Positions 41,940 to 50,926 of a stretch of DNA of 64,000 bases are shown one piece after another. Numbering within the stretch: the first letter of the stretch is position 1; each line of letters starts with the position of its first letter. This DNA is from Dysosmobacter acutus (GTDB lineage: Bacteria > Bacillota > Clostridia > Oscillospirales > Oscillospiraceae). The translations under genes were made by a program, and so were the position numbers. A model generated the notes under the pieces. That model was given only the letters and a program-made list of their open reading frames with translations. It was not told the origin of the DNA and did no database searches. Where the stretch lies: contig NZ_JAHLQN010000001.1 in assembly GCF_018919205.1 (NCBI RefSeq), positions 2,046,001-2,110,000 of the forward strand, read 5' to 3'.

Positions 41940-42827
41940 ATGAACAAGAAGAACATATTGACCCTGGCTTTGACAGCGGCACTGATCCTTGGCCTGAGCG
42001 CCTGCGGCGGCAGCGGAGGTTCCTCCTCCGGAGGCAGCGCGTCTTCCGGCAGTGGTGCAGGAAGCTCCGCAGGCGGTGGGCGCACCACCTTCACCGTGGG
42101 CTTTGACGCGGAATATCCCCCTTACGGCTTTAAGGCCGATGACGGCAGCTACGTGGGCTTTGACCTGGACCTTGCCCAGGAGGTCTGCGACCGCAACGGC
42201 TGGGAGCTGGTCCGCCAGCCTATCGACTGGAATTCCAAGGATATGGAGTTAGATGCGGGAAACATCGACGTGCTTTGGAACGGCTTCACCATGACCGGCC
42301 GTGAAAGCGACTACACCTGGGTCGGGCCCTATGTCAACAACTCCATCATGTTTGTGGTCCGCGCCGATTCCGGCATCACAGATGCCTCCCAGCTCTCCGG
42401 CAAGCCGGTGGTCACCCAGTCCGGCTCCTCGGCTCTGACCGCTTTGACCGATGATCCCGGCGACGGCAGCAACGACGAGAACCTGGCCCTGGCCGCCTCC
42501 TTCTCCGCCCTGGATCAGGTGCCCGACTACAACACCGCTTTTATGAACTTGGAATCCGGCGTAGATGATGCCATTGCCGTGGACATCGGCGTGGCCAACT
42601 ACCAGCTCAACACCCGCGGCAGCGATGTCTTCACCATGCTGGAAAAGCCCCTCTCCACCGAGCAGTACGGCATCGGCTTCAAAAAGGGCAACACCGCGCT
42701 GGCCGACCAGGTGAAGGCCACGCTGGATGAGATGTGGGAAGACGGCACTTTCATGGAGATTGCCACCAATGCCGCCGAATCATATGACGCTCCCGAACTG
42801 ATTGACATGATCTGCTACGGCGAGTAA
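41940..42827 (+). CDS. Polar amino-acid ABC transporter, substrate-binding lipoprotein
   Basis: A 295-residue lipoprotein: signal peptide with the lipobox LGLSAC (Cys about 22), a Ser/Gly-rich linker, then a family 3 solute-binding domain (TFTVGFDAEYPPYGFKADDG, GFDLDLAQEVCDRNGWE, WNGFTMTGRESDYTWVGPY). Such proteins bind cystine, glutamine or other polar amino acids; the ligand cannot be told here. The ATG at 41940 with GGAGGAAAG is preferred over an upstream TTG. First gene of a complete SBP-permease-ATPase operon. Confidence 0.93.
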   Translation: MNKKNILTLALTAALILGLSACGGSGGSSSGGSASSGSGAGSSAGGGRTTFTVGFDAEYPPYGFKADDGSYVGFDLDLAQEVCDRNGWELVRQPIDWNSKDMELDAGNIDVLWNGFTMTGRESDYTWVGPYVNNSIMFVVRADSGITDASQLSGKPVVTQSGSSALTALTDDPGDGSNDENLALAASFSALDQVPDYNTAFMNLESGVDDAIAVDIGVANYQLNTRGSDVFTMLEKPLSTEQYGIGFKKGNTALADQVKATLDEMWEDGTFMEIATNAAESYDAPELIDMICYGE

Positions 42828-42845
42828 AATAACAGATATCTTCCA

Positions 42846-42878
42846 AGAGGAACGGCGGGAACTTCCCGCCGTTCCTCT
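42846..42878 (+). terminator. Strong hairpin between binding-protein and permease genes
   Basis: Two perfectly complementary 15-bp arms starting AGAGGAACGG with a 3-nt loop, without a T-run. Likely an mRNA stabiliser or partial terminator that raises the binding protein over the membrane subunits. Confidence 0.7.
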
Positions 42879-42903
42879 CGTGAACGCAGTGAGGAGAGAG
42901 AAC

Positions 42904-43629
42904 ATGGATTTGGGTAATATCATCCAACAGCTGACAGGCGGACTGTGGGCCGCTGTGCAGCTGTTTGTCCTGACGCTGGTGTTTTCCCTGCCGTTGGGCA
43001 TGGCGGTGTGCTTTGGCCGCCGTTCGGAATGGGCGCCGTTCCACCGCTGCGGAAAAGCGGAGGCCGGGCAGGAAGCTGGCTGGTGGATCACCGCTCTGCG
43101 CCGCTTTCGGCCCGTACAGCTGATCTTCAAGTTTTTTATCTCCATCTTGCGGGGCACTCCGCTGATGCTGCAGCTGATGGTGGTCTACTTTGGCCCATAT
43201 TATCTCTTCGGACTGAACCTGTCCGGCTACTCCCGGCTCCTGGCCGCGGTAATCGCCTTCACCATCAACTACGCCGCCTATTTTGCGGAGATATACCGCT
43301 CCGGCATCCAGTCCATACCGGTGGGCCAGTATGAAGCCGCCCAGGTGTTGGGCTACAGCCGCAGCCAGACCTTCCTGAAGATCATCCTGCCCCAGATGGT
43401 CAAGCGGGTCCTCCCTGCTGTGACCAACGAGGTCATTACCTTGGTGAAAGACACCTCCCTTGCCTTTGTCATCGCTTATCAGGAGCTTTTTACCATCGCC
43501 AAACAGATTGCGGCTGCTAAAACCACGGTGATGCCCCTGTTTGTCGCCGGCATCTTCTACTTTATTTTCAACGGTGTGGTGGCCTGGATCATGGAACGCA
43601 TCGAACGCACCCTTTCCTATTACAACTGA
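42904..43629 (+). CDS. Polar amino-acid ABC transporter, permease
   Basis: A 241-residue HisMQ-type permease with the start at the ATG at 42904 behind GGAGAGAG. About five membrane segments; the EAA loop (QYEAAQVLGYSRSQTFLKII) contacts the ATPase, and FISILRGTPLMLQLMV is the family signature. A charged insertion after the first segment (about residues 40-65, GRRSEWAPFHRCGKAEAG) is longer than usual. The short gap to the ATPase gene indicates co-translation. Confidence 0.93.
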   Translation: MDLGNIIQQLTGGLWAAVQLFVLTLVFSLPLGMAVCFGRRSEWAPFHRCGKAEAGQEAGWWITALRRFRPVQLIFKFFISILRGTPLMLQLMVVYFGPYYLFGLNLSGYSRLLAAVIAFTINYAAYFAEIYRSGIQSIPVGQYEAAQVLGYSRSQTFLKIILPQMVKRVLPAVTNEVITLVKDTSLAFVIAYQELFTIAKQIAAAKTTVMPLFVAGIFYFIFNGVVAWIMERIERTLSYYN

Positions 43630-43642
43630 GGAGGTCCGGGTT

Positions 43643-44401
43643 ATGAATGTTATGGAATTAAAAAGTGTCCAGAAGACCTTTGACGGTCAGTTGGAAGTGC
43701 TCAGGGACATCAGCATCAGCGTGGAAAAGGGTGAAGTGGTGGCAATCATCGGCCCCTCCGGCTCTGGAAAGTCCACCCTGCTGCGCTGTGCAACACTGCT
43801 GACGCAGATGGACAGCGGCGAGCTCTCCTACCTTGGTGAAAAAGCCGCCTGGAACGACGAAAACGGCAAATCCGTGTATGCCAGGGACCTGAAAAAGATC
43901 CGCGGCTATTTTGGACTGGTGTTTCAGAACTTCAACCTCTTCCCCCACTACTCTGTGCTGAAAAATCTGATGGACGCCCCGATTTCAGTGGGCGGCCGGA
44001 ACAAGGCGGAGGTGGAGCGGGAGGCCAGGGAGCTTTTGCAGAAGATGGGCCTGGCGGACAAGGCCGGAGCCTATCCCTGCCAGCTTTCCGGCGGACAGCA
44101 GCAGCGCGTGGCCATTGCCCGGGCCCTGGCCATGAATCCGGAAATTCTTTTTTTCGACGAGCCCACCTCCGCCCTGGACCCGGAGTTGACCGGCGAGATT
44201 TTGAAGGTCATCCGCCAGCTGGCCGAGGAGAAGATGACCATGGTGATCGTTACCCACGAGATGGCCTTTGCCAGGGATGTGGCCGACCGGGTCATCTTTA
44301 TGGACGGCGGTGTGATCGTGGAACAAGGTAACCCCAAGGAGGTCATCGGGAACCCAAGGGAGGAGCGCACCCGCCAGTTCCTCTCCCGGTTTGCCAACTG
44401 A
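43643..44401 (+). CDS. Polar amino-acid ABC transporter, ATP-binding protein
   Basis: A 252-residue ABC ATPase of the GlnQ type. Walker A is GPSGSGKST (about residues 38-46), the Q-loop is in LVFQNFNLFPHY, the signature is LSGGQQQRVAIARAL, Walker B is ILFFDEPTSALDPE and the switch His is in VTHEM. The ATG at 43643 has GAGGAGG upstream; a longer frame overlapping the permease is not used. Supplies energy for the operon's transporter. Confidence 0.95.
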   Translation: MNVMELKSVQKTFDGQLEVLRDISISVEKGEVVAIIGPSGSGKSTLLRCATLLTQMDSGELSYLGEKAAWNDENGKSVYARDLKKIRGYFGLVFQNFNLFPHYSVLKNLMDAPISVGGRNKAEVEREARELLQKMGLADKAGAYPCQLSGGQQQRVAIARALAMNPEILFFDEPTSALDPELTGEILKVIRQLAEEKMTMVIVTHEMAFARDVADRVIFMDGGVIVEQGNPKEVIGNPREERTRQFLSRFAN

Positions 44402-44404
44402 ATC

Positions 44405-44440
44405 CAAAAAGAGCAGTCCGAAATCGGACTGCTCTTTTTG
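44405..44440. terminator. Bidirectional terminator between the ABC operon and sipL
   Basis: Stem AAAAAGAGCAGTCCGA / TCGGACTGCTCTTTTT with a tiny loop, A-run and T-run on either side. Confidence 0.93.
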
Positions 44441-44441
44441 T

Positions 44442-45953
44442 CTATACGCGCTTTTTTGGAATCAGCAGCAGCCGGTCACAGGGAATGGCCGTTCCCTCCT
44501 CCAGTTCATTGGCGCTGAGAATGTTGGCACAGGTGGTGCGATAGCGCTTGGCAAGGTCCCACAGGGATTCGGACGGAGCAAGGCAGCGCAGCACAATGGA
44601 GGGACGGCTGGCATCCTCCTGCGCGGCCTCCAGGTCTATGTCGGCAGACATGACGCAGCTATAGGATTTCTGCACAGTAGCCTCCGCGGAGAAATCCACC
44701 GGGAAGCGGATTTCGATCCCGCCGGAGGAGAGGCTGCCCATGGCATCTTCCGGGCAGACCGCCCGGGCTGTAATCTGACAGTTCTCCGGGAATTCCATCT
44801 GGCAGTTAACCTCCATCCGCCGCTCCGAAACCAGCGGAACTCCGCCCTCATCCAGATAGAGGGCATGGATGGACGCCGTGGTCCGCAATGTGACGACTTC
44901 CCCCTCCCTCGAGTGTGTGACGGTGCCGCAGGCGACGGAGATGGCAAGAATGGTCTTGGCCACCACGCCGATCTCCAGCACCTCCCGGACGGTCTGCCGC
45001 CTGGAGACCGTGTCTATGTAGTCGGACAGCTCCATTGGGGCGGCGTCATAGGTCATGGCATGGGCCGTGCTGTACAGGTCCGAAAGCAGCGTCAGCGTCT
45101 GCTCCTCTCGAAGCTGCGCCTGGGCGTGGAGGTAGAGCGTCACCGTCACGGTGTGGCCGTCCTCCCCTATTTTGAACTCAGCGCCGGTCAGCTGCAGCGA
45201 TACGCTGCAAAGAGAGTCCTCAGCCGGAGCCTCTAACTCAATGATCTGGGAGAAAGGCAGCTCCCCTCCCGCGGAATAGTACTGTTTCTCCGCGGCGGAG
45301 CAAAGCAGTGAAATGGTGAACAGGCCCTTGATGATCAGCTTATTCCCAACAATTTTGGTCTCGCTGATCGAGTCTCTGACGCTGGAGAGCAAAATCTCTT
45401 CAGCCGGGTTTTTTCCAGGTGAGATATTCAGTTCATCGGAAAAGGTGAACTCCTTCTCCGCAATGGCGGCTACCGTATTCACCTTGGCCGCCTCCAGCCG
45501 CTTTTCAATGCCCAGGGCCGGCTCCGCTTCCACGTCGCTGCAATAAGGGCGCTCTGTCCGCCTGAAGCAGCAGACGCGGCTGGACAGCAGGCACCTAGTG
45601 AATACCTTGCGTGGATTGGTCATGCGGGTCTCAACGGACTCGATCTCCGTCTTGACGCTCAGGTGCTCTCCCGTCCCCTCACCCTCTGTGGTAAAGGGCA
45701 GCGCAAATTCCAGAGACCGAATCCCGCCGTCGTCTTCCGGAGTGTAAAGTACAGTTACTTTCACCGTTCCGGTAATCAGGATTTTGCCGTCTCGCAGCTC
45801 GCGGCTGTGCAGAAAAACCTTTCCGGCCGTGTCGATGATGCGAGCGATGTCCGGGCAGTAGTCCGGGACAATCGTCTCCAGGGTTTCCTCTTGCGTCAAT
45901 GTCAAATCCGCCCCTGCTTCCCAGCAGTTCAGGCAAGCTTTTTTCAATTCCAT
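44442..45953 (-). CDS. sipL: SipL-like spore coat morphogenetic protein (SPOCS + LysM)
   Basis: A 503-residue protein with DUF3794/SPOCS domains (for example VPDYCPDIARIIDTAGKV near residue 30 and KNPAEEILLSSVRDSI near 185) and a C-terminal LysM domain (LAPSESLWDLAKRYRTTC onward, about 455-500). In Clostridioides difficile SipL binds SpoIVA through its LysM domain and is essential for coat attachment. Here the gene lies 2.7 kb from spoIVA, supporting that role. No signal peptide; it acts in the mother cell at the forespore surface. GAGGACAAAT lies upstream of the ATG. Confidence 0.87.
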   Translation of the reverse strand: MELKKACLNCWEAGADLTLTQEETLETIVPDYCPDIARIIDTAGKVFLHSRELRDGKILITGTVKVTVLYTPEDDGGIRSLEFALPFTTEGEGTGEHLSVKTEIESVETRMTNPRKVFTRCLLSSRVCCFRRTERPYCSDVEAEPALGIEKRLEAAKVNTVAAIAEKEFTFSDELNISPGKNPAEEILLSSVRDSISETKIVGNKLIIKGLFTISLLCSAAEKQYYSAGGELPFSQIIELEAPAEDSLCSVSLQLTGAEFKIGEDGHTVTVTLYLHAQAQLREEQTLTLLSDLYSTAHAMTYDAAPMELSDYIDTVSRRQTVREVLEIGVVAKTILAISVACGTVTHSREGEVVTLRTTASIHALYLDEGGVPLVSERRMEVNCQMEFPENCQITARAVCPEDAMGSLSSGGIEIRFPVDFSAEATVQKSYSCVMSADIDLEAAQEDASRPSIVLRCLAPSESLWDLAKRYRTTCANILSANELEEGTAIPCDRLLLIPKKRV

Positions 45954-46009
45954 ATTTGTCCTCCTCAGCCGCTAATTCCTATGAAAAAGATATGAGCGGC
46001 TGGACAGGA

Positions 46010-46084
46010 TTATTCGTGGATCTTAAAAATACGGCGCAGAATTCCGGACAGGGATTTGGGTGATTTCCAAACGACGATTTTCAT
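46010..46084 (-). CDS. spoVM: Stage V sporulation protein M (24 residues)
   Basis: A tiny amphipathic peptide gene on the minus strand, ATG at 46084 preceded by AAGGAGGAACTGC, TAA at 46012-46010. The peptide begins MKIVVWKSPKSLSGILRR and ends in a short basic helix, closely matching clostridial SpoVM. SpoVM inserts in the positively curved outer forespore membrane and recruits SpoIVA. In Bacillus spoVM also lies downstream of the prkC-rsgA genes, so synteny supports the call. Too short for ordinary gene finders. Confidence 0.88.
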   Translation of the reverse strand: MKIVVWKSPKSLSGILRRIFKIHE

Positions 46085-46095
46085 GCAGTTCCTCC

Positions 46096-46248
46096 TTATC
46101 TTCTTCTCATACAGCCAATTCCGCAGGCAATCAGGAGCAGGGCAACAATAAACATCAGACAGCCCACCGGGAAAACAGCGGCAATCAATATTCCCAACCC
46201 CAGTGCCAGGGCGCAAAGCCCCAAAAAACAAAGGCCGCCGCCATACAT
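46096..46248 (-). CDS. 50-residue membrane protein upstream of spoVM
   Basis: A short frame from the ATG at 46248 to TAA at 46096, preceded by GGGGCGGAG. It encodes two hydrophobic helices (LCFLGLCALALGLGILIA and LMFIVALLLIACGIG) and ends in MRRR. It ends 11 bp before the spoVM start, so the two are probably co-transcribed. No family recognised; a sporulation role is inferred only from position. Confidence 0.6.
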   Translation of the reverse strand: MYGGGLCFLGLCALALGLGILIAAVFPVGCLMFIVALLLIACGIGCMRRR

Positions 46249-46309
46249 CTCCGCCCCACACTCCTCTCTTGTTTGTTATCAGTATATACAGCGGAGGCAC
46301 AAAAGGTAC

Positions 46310-46344
46310 AAAAGAGCCCGCGGAAAAATTCCACAGGCTCTTTT
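46310..46344 (-). terminator. Terminator of the prkC-rsgA operon
   Basis: Stem AAAAGAGCC / GGCTCTTTT separated by a 17-nt loop, ending in a T-run on the minus strand and directly following the rsgA stop. Confidence 0.8.
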
Positions 46345-46345
46345 G

Positions 46346-47224
46346 CTATTTTTCCCACTCTTTCAGGGGCTTGAGCTCTTCATACAATCGCAGGTAGCTC
46401 TCATGCCGGCTTTTGGGAACCTTCCCCTCCCGGACCGCCTTCAGCACGGCGCAGCCCTTTTCTTTTGTATGACTGCATCCGGTAAAGCGGCAGTGATCCA
46501 GATAGGGGGCAAACTCCGGGAAGGTATTGGGCAGCTCCCGTTTCAGCTCCAGATTCAGCTCGTCGGTGTCAAAGGAGGAGAAGCCCGGGGAATCCACCAC
46601 ATCCGCCCCGCACCTAAGATGGTAGAGCTCCACATGACGGGTGGTGTGGCGGCCGCGGCCCAGGGCCTGGCTGACCTCTCCCACCTGAAGATGGAACTCC
46701 GGATCCAGTGCGTTTAAGATGCTGGACTTTCCCACACCGGAATTTCCTGTAAAGGCAGATAGCTTTTCAGATATTGCTTCTGTAAGCTGATTGAGCCCTT
46801 CCCCGCTCTCAGCGCTGACCCGCAGCACCGGAAGACCGGCGCTGCTATAAATTTCATAGAGGTCGTCCGCCGGATCCAGATCGGTCTTGTTGATGCACAC
46901 AAGAACCTCACACCCCTTCAACACCGCAATGGCGGAAACCCGGTCGATCAGGTAGGGGTCTGTCTGGGGAATGGCATGAGAGGCGATGATGACCAGTTGG
47001 TCGATGTTGGCCACGGCGGGGCGGGCAAACTGGTTTTTACGTGGTTCGATCCGCTCCACATAGCCCTGGCCGCCAGGCAGTTCCTGCACGTCCACCCAGT
47101 CGCCAACCAGTGGGGTCAGGCCCTCCTTGCGGAACTTGCCCCGGGCCCTGCACTGGAGCAGCTGAGTCCCCGTATTCACGTAATAAAAGCCGCTCAGGGC
47201 CTTTTGAATGCGCCCTCTGCTCAA
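46346..47224 (-). CDS. rsgA: Ribosome small-subunit-dependent GTPase A
   Basis: Circularly permuted GTPase that checks late 30S subunit assembly. The 292 residues show an N-terminal OB fold (GFYYVNTG...LVGDWVDV), the permuted G motifs INKTDLD (G4), GNSGVGKSSILNAL (G1, about residue 160) and VDSPGFSS (G3), and a C-terminal zinc knuckle with C-x-H (DHCRFTGCSHTKEKGC). Start overlaps the prkC stop by 4 bp. Confidence 0.95.
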   Translation of the reverse strand: MSRGRIQKALSGFYYVNTGTQLLQCRARGKFRKEGLTPLVGDWVDVQELPGGQGYVERIEPRKNQFARPAVANIDQLVIIASHAIPQTDPYLIDRVSAIAVLKGCEVLVCINKTDLDPADDLYEIYSSAGLPVLRVSAESGEGLNQLTEAISEKLSAFTGNSGVGKSSILNALDPEFHLQVGEVSQALGRGRHTTRHVELYHLRCGADVVDSPGFSSFDTDELNLELKRELPNTFPEFAPYLDHCRFTGCSHTKEKGCAVLKAVREGKVPKSRHESYLRLYEELKPLKEWEK

Positions 47225-49152
47225 TTGAACGTAATCTCCCTGCTGTCGGACAGAACACCGTCAAAGTAGATGTCTACCGTGCTGGTCCCGCTGCCCTGAA
47301 GTTCGTAGGTATAGGTGCCCATGGAACAACTCACCACCTTGTTGCAGACCTCCCGCCCATCCTGCTCGATGACGATGGTGACCGTGTCCCGGTCCTGGGG
47401 CAGGTTGATGGATATCTGCTGGGAGGTAACCGTTTCGCCCCGGCTGATCTCGAAATTGATTGTGGTGCCCGGGTCAACGCTGGAAAGGGCATCCACATCC
47501 TGAGAAACCACATAGCCCTTTGGAAGATCGCTCTCCACCTCGTCCACCTTACCGCATTTCAGGCCCAGCTGATCCACAAGCTCCATGGCCTTGTCAATGT
47601 GGCTGTTTAAAAAAGAAGGAACAGTGACAGGCTGTATCTCGGCGCCCTTGCTGATGGTCAGGGTAATCACATCGCCCTCATGAAGCACCGTATCCTTCAC
47701 CGGGTCTGTGGAGATCACATATCCGGGCGCGTAGATGTCGGAAAACTCTTCAATGGGCTCCGCGATGCTCACCTCAATGCCCAAGTTGCTCTTTTGCAGC
47801 TTGATGGTGGCGGCCCGGTACTCATTGTTGACCAGATCAGGCATCACGGCGGTATTTTCGCCTTCACTTACGTAGACGCTGATTGGGATCAGCGCGCCGT
47901 CCGTGGACTTTTTGATGCTCTCCGCAGTGGGGTTCTGGGAGATGATCTCCCCCGCTTCATATTCGCTGCTGTTTTTATAGCCCTTGACCTGGATCTCAAA
48001 GATATCCTTGACGCTCTCCAGTTCAGATGCCTGCTCCACTGTGTAGCCCAGGATGTTGGGGACCGTGTAATCCACTGTAACCGGCCCGCTGAAGGAGCTC
48101 AGGATGAAGCGGAACAGCAGCACAATCAGCACCAGGGCGGCGGCAAAGGCGCCCACAATGATTCCGATCCGCTTACCGGCTCCCCCTTTGCGCGGCTCCT
48201 GACGGACAGGAACCGGGGAATGGCGTTCCTGCCGCCGGGCAACGTCGGTGACCGGGCGGATGTACCGGGTGGGCTCATCGGGCTCTTCAGGCTGTAAATC
48301 CTTGAGGTTATACTCCAAATCCACCTCCGGATTCTTGCGGAACGCATCCAGATCAGCCACCATGGCGTCGGCGGTGGGATAGCGCTTTTGGATGTCGGGC
48401 GCCATGGCCCGCATGCAAATCAACTCCAGCTGTTCCGGGATATCCGGGTTGATCTCCCGGGGAGGAAGCGGGATGGAGGAGAGATGCTGTATGGCAACGG
48501 AGACGGCGGAATCACCTTCAAACGGCAGCCGTCCGGTCAGCATCTCATAGAACACCACACCGGCGGAGTATATGTCGGACCGGGCATCCGTGCGGTCGCC
48601 CCGGGCCTGCTCCGGCGAGATATAGTGCACCGATCCCAGCGCCTCCTGGGTCAGGGTCTGAGCCGAATTTTCCAGACAGGCAATGCCGAAATCCGTCACC
48701 TTCACACTGCCGTCCCGCAGCACCATGATGTTCTGGGGCTTGATGTCCCGGTGGACAATCCCGCGGCTGTGGGCGTGGCTGAGACCTTTCATAATCTGGA
48801 TCATGAAGTGCAGCGATTCCCGCCAGTTCAGCTGACCGCGCCGCTCCATATACTGCTTGAGCGTAATTCCGTCAATCAGCTCCATGACGATGTATTCCAC
48901 ATCACCGCCCCGGGAAACGTCGTAGACAGAGACGATATTGGGATGGGAGAGCATGGCAACGGCCTGGGATTCGTCGTGGAATCTGCGGCGGAAGTCCGCG
49001 TCCCCGGTCAGATCACTTTTCAGGATTTTCACCGCCACCAGGCGATTCAGGCGATGGCATTTTGCCTTATAGACAACAGCCATACCGCCAGTGCCGATCC
49101 GCTCCAAAATCTCATAGCGGTTATCCAGCATCTGTCCGATATACTGATCCAT
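47221..49152 (-). CDS. prkC: PASTA-domain serine/threonine protein kinase
   Basis: A 643-residue transmembrane kinase. The cytosolic kinase domain has GTGGMAVVYKAK (G-loop), VAVKILK, the catalytic HRDIKPQN and DFGIA (about residues 20-280). A basic linker leads to a membrane segment (GIIVGAFAAALVLIVLLFRF, about 350-370) and then three PASTA repeats that sense muropeptides, plus a further beta-rich C-terminal domain of about 90 residues. The start at 49152 follows TAGGAATTGG; a longer frame runs into prpC. PrkC controls growth, and spore germination in Bacillus. Confidence 0.95.
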   Translation of the reverse strand: MDQYIGQMLDNRYEILERIGTGGMAVVYKAKCHRLNRLVAVKILKSDLTGDADFRRRFHDESQAVAMLSHPNIVSVYDVSRGGDVEYIVMELIDGITLKQYMERRGQLNWRESLHFMIQIMKGLSHAHSRGIVHRDIKPQNIMVLRDGSVKVTDFGIACLENSAQTLTQEALGSVHYISPEQARGDRTDARSDIYSAGVVFYEMLTGRLPFEGDSAVSVAIQHLSSIPLPPREINPDIPEQLELICMRAMAPDIQKRYPTADAMVADLDAFRKNPEVDLEYNLKDLQPEEPDEPTRYIRPVTDVARRQERHSPVPVRQEPRKGGAGKRIGIIVGAFAAALVLIVLLFRFILSSFSGPVTVDYTVPNILGYTVEQASELESVKDIFEIQVKGYKNSSEYEAGEIISQNPTAESIKKSTDGALIPISVYVSEGENTAVMPDLVNNEYRAATIKLQKSNLGIEVSIAEPIEEFSDIYAPGYVISTDPVKDTVLHEGDVITLTISKGAEIQPVTVPSFLNSHIDKAMELVDQLGLKCGKVDEVESDLPKGYVVSQDVDALSSVDPGTTINFEISRGETVTSQQISINLPQDRDTVTIVIEQDGREVCNKVVSCSMGTYTYELQGSGTSTVDIYFDGVLSDSREITFN

Positions 49153-49169
49153 TCCAATTCCTACCTTTC

Positions 49170-49898
49170 TCAGTTGTTCTGCATCAGGACAATGGTCACG
49201 TTGTCCGACGCGCCCCGGCCCTTGGAGATTTCCAGCAGCCGGTTCAGACACGAGTCCACATCCTCACTGTGAATGACTTCAAAAAGCATCTCCTGGTCTG
49301 TGACTGTGTCCACCAGACCATCGGAACAGAGCAGCACAAAGTCATTTTTTTTCAAAGGGCAGATAAAGCCGTCGCAAATGGTGGTCATATCCGGGCCCAG
49401 CGCCCGGGTAATCAGGTTTTTGTTGGGATGGCGGCGCGCCTCCTCCTCGGTGATGTCCCCGCGCTCCACCATGTTCTCCACCAGAGAATGGTCCCGGGTT
49501 ATGCGCTGGATACCGTCCTCGGTGATGTGGTAGGCCCGGCTGTCTCCCACGTTGCTGACCACCACCCCGCCCGGATAGGCGATGGCGGAGACCAAGGTGG
49601 TGCCCATACTGCGGTACTCCTCCGACTGCTGGGCCGCCCTGCGCACCTCGTCGTTGGCCAGGGATACGGCGTAGGAAGACGCCTCCCGCAGCTGTTCCGG
49701 CGTCATGTCCTCACGCAGCACCTTCTTCAGCTCCGCCACGTATGTAGACACGGCGATGCTGCTGGCCAGCCGTCCACCGTTGGTCCCGCCCATTCCGTCG
49801 CAGACCACACAGATGGTGGTGGGCTCTTCCGCAATGGCATAGGCGTCCTGGTTTTCCTTTCGGACCAGGCCCACATCTGTAATGCCCCAAACTTTCAT
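49170..49898 (-). CDS. prpC: PP2C-family serine/threonine phosphatase
   Basis: A 242-residue metal-dependent phosphatase that reverses PrkC phosphorylation. Metal-site motifs are VRKENQDAY near residue 14, VCDGMGGTNGGR near 34, GDSRAYHI near 117 and SDGLVDTVTDQEM near 190. Overlaps rlmN by 4 bp and precedes prkC by 17 bp, the standard order. Confidence 0.95.
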   Translation of the reverse strand: MKVWGITDVGLVRKENQDAYAIAEEPTTICVVCDGMGGTNGGRLASSIAVSTYVAELKKVLREDMTPEQLREASSYAVSLANDEVRRAAQQSEEYRSMGTTLVSAIAYPGGVVVSNVGDSRAYHITEDGIQRITRDHSLVENMVERGDITEEEARRHPNKNLITRALGPDMTTICDGFICPLKKNDFVLLCSDGLVDTVTDQEMLFEVIHSEDVDSCLNRLLEISKGRGASDNVTIVLMQNN

Positions 49899-50926
49899 TG
49901 TTGATGCTCCTCCTCCATGGCCTTTCTACGGAGCTGCCCGCAAGAGGCGTCGATGTCGCCGCCCAAACTGCGCCGTACAGTTGCCGTAATCCCATGGGAC
50001 TCCAGCCGCTTTTGAAACGCGGCAATTCTCCGGCTGGGCTTCAAAGGGCTTTCCACCACGTCGTTGAGCGGAATCAGGTTCACATGCCCAGGCATACCGC
50101 GAATCTTTTTGGCTATCAGGTCCGCCTGCCAGTCGCTGTCGTTGACGCCGTCGATCATGGCGTATTCAAAGGAAATGCGCCGACCCGTCTTTTTGAAATA
50201 ACGGTGGCAGGCGTCAAAGAGCTGATCCACATCATACGCCCGGTTCACCGGCATGATCCGGGAACGGGTCCCGCTGTCCGGCGCATGCAGGGAAACCGAT
50301 AACGTCAATTGTAATCCCAAATCCGATAATCTGTCAATGCCGGGGATGATCCCGCAGGTGGACAGAGAGATGTGACGCATCCCGATGTTCAGCCCATCCG
50401 GGTGGTTGACCAGTTCCAAAAACCGCAGCACACGGTCCAGGTTGTCCAGCGGCTCACCAATACCCATCAGCACGATGTTGGACACGCTCAAACCCGAGTC
50501 CTTCTGCGTGAAAATCACCTGGTCCAACAGCTCAGATGGTGTTAAGTCTCTTACCTTGCCGGCAATTGTGGATGCACAGAAAGAGCATCCCATCCGGCAG
50601 CCGACCTGGGAGGAGATACAGACAGTGTTCCCATGGTGATACTGCATCAGGACGGACTCGATGCAGTTGCCGTCCCCCAACTCCCAGAGGTATTTGATGG
50701 TGCCGTCCTGAGCCGAAACCTGCTTCCTGGCCACCTGGGGCACAGTGAGCAGATACTCCTGCTTCAGCTTTTCCCGCAGCGTTTTGGAGAGATTGGTCAT
50801 CTCCTCAAAGGAGGCGACTCCCCGGTGAAGCCAGGTGAACACCTGCTTTCCCCGGAAGGCAGGCTCTCCCCGCTGCCGGAGCGAATCGGTCAGCTCATCA
50901 AGCGTCATGGATTTGATGTCAATCAT
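49895..50926 (-). CDS. rlmN: 23S rRNA (adenine2503-C2)-methyltransferase
   Basis: Radical-SAM enzyme methylating A2503 of 23S rRNA and A37 of some tRNAs. The 343 residues include the CRMGCSFCAS cluster motif (three Cys, about 111-120), the N-terminal helical domain (MTLDELTDSLRQRGEPAFRGKQ) and the C-terminal catalytic Cys in ASCGQLR. Start overlaps the rsmB stop by 8 bp. Confidence 0.96.
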   Translation of the reverse strand: MIDIKSMTLDELTDSLRQRGEPAFRGKQVFTWLHRGVASFEEMTNLSKTLREKLKQEYLLTVPQVARKQVSAQDGTIKYLWELGDGNCIESVLMQYHHGNTVCISSQVGCRMGCSFCASTIAGKVRDLTPSELLDQVIFTQKDSGLSVSNIVLMGIGEPLDNLDRVLRFLELVNHPDGLNIGMRHISLSTCGIIPGIDRLSDLGLQLTLSVSLHAPDSGTRSRIMPVNRAYDVDQLFDACHRYFKKTGRRISFEYAMIDGVNDSDWQADLIAKKIRGMPGHVNLIPLNDVVESPLKPSRRIAAFQKRLESHGITATVRRSLGGDIDASCGQLRRKAMEEEHQQ

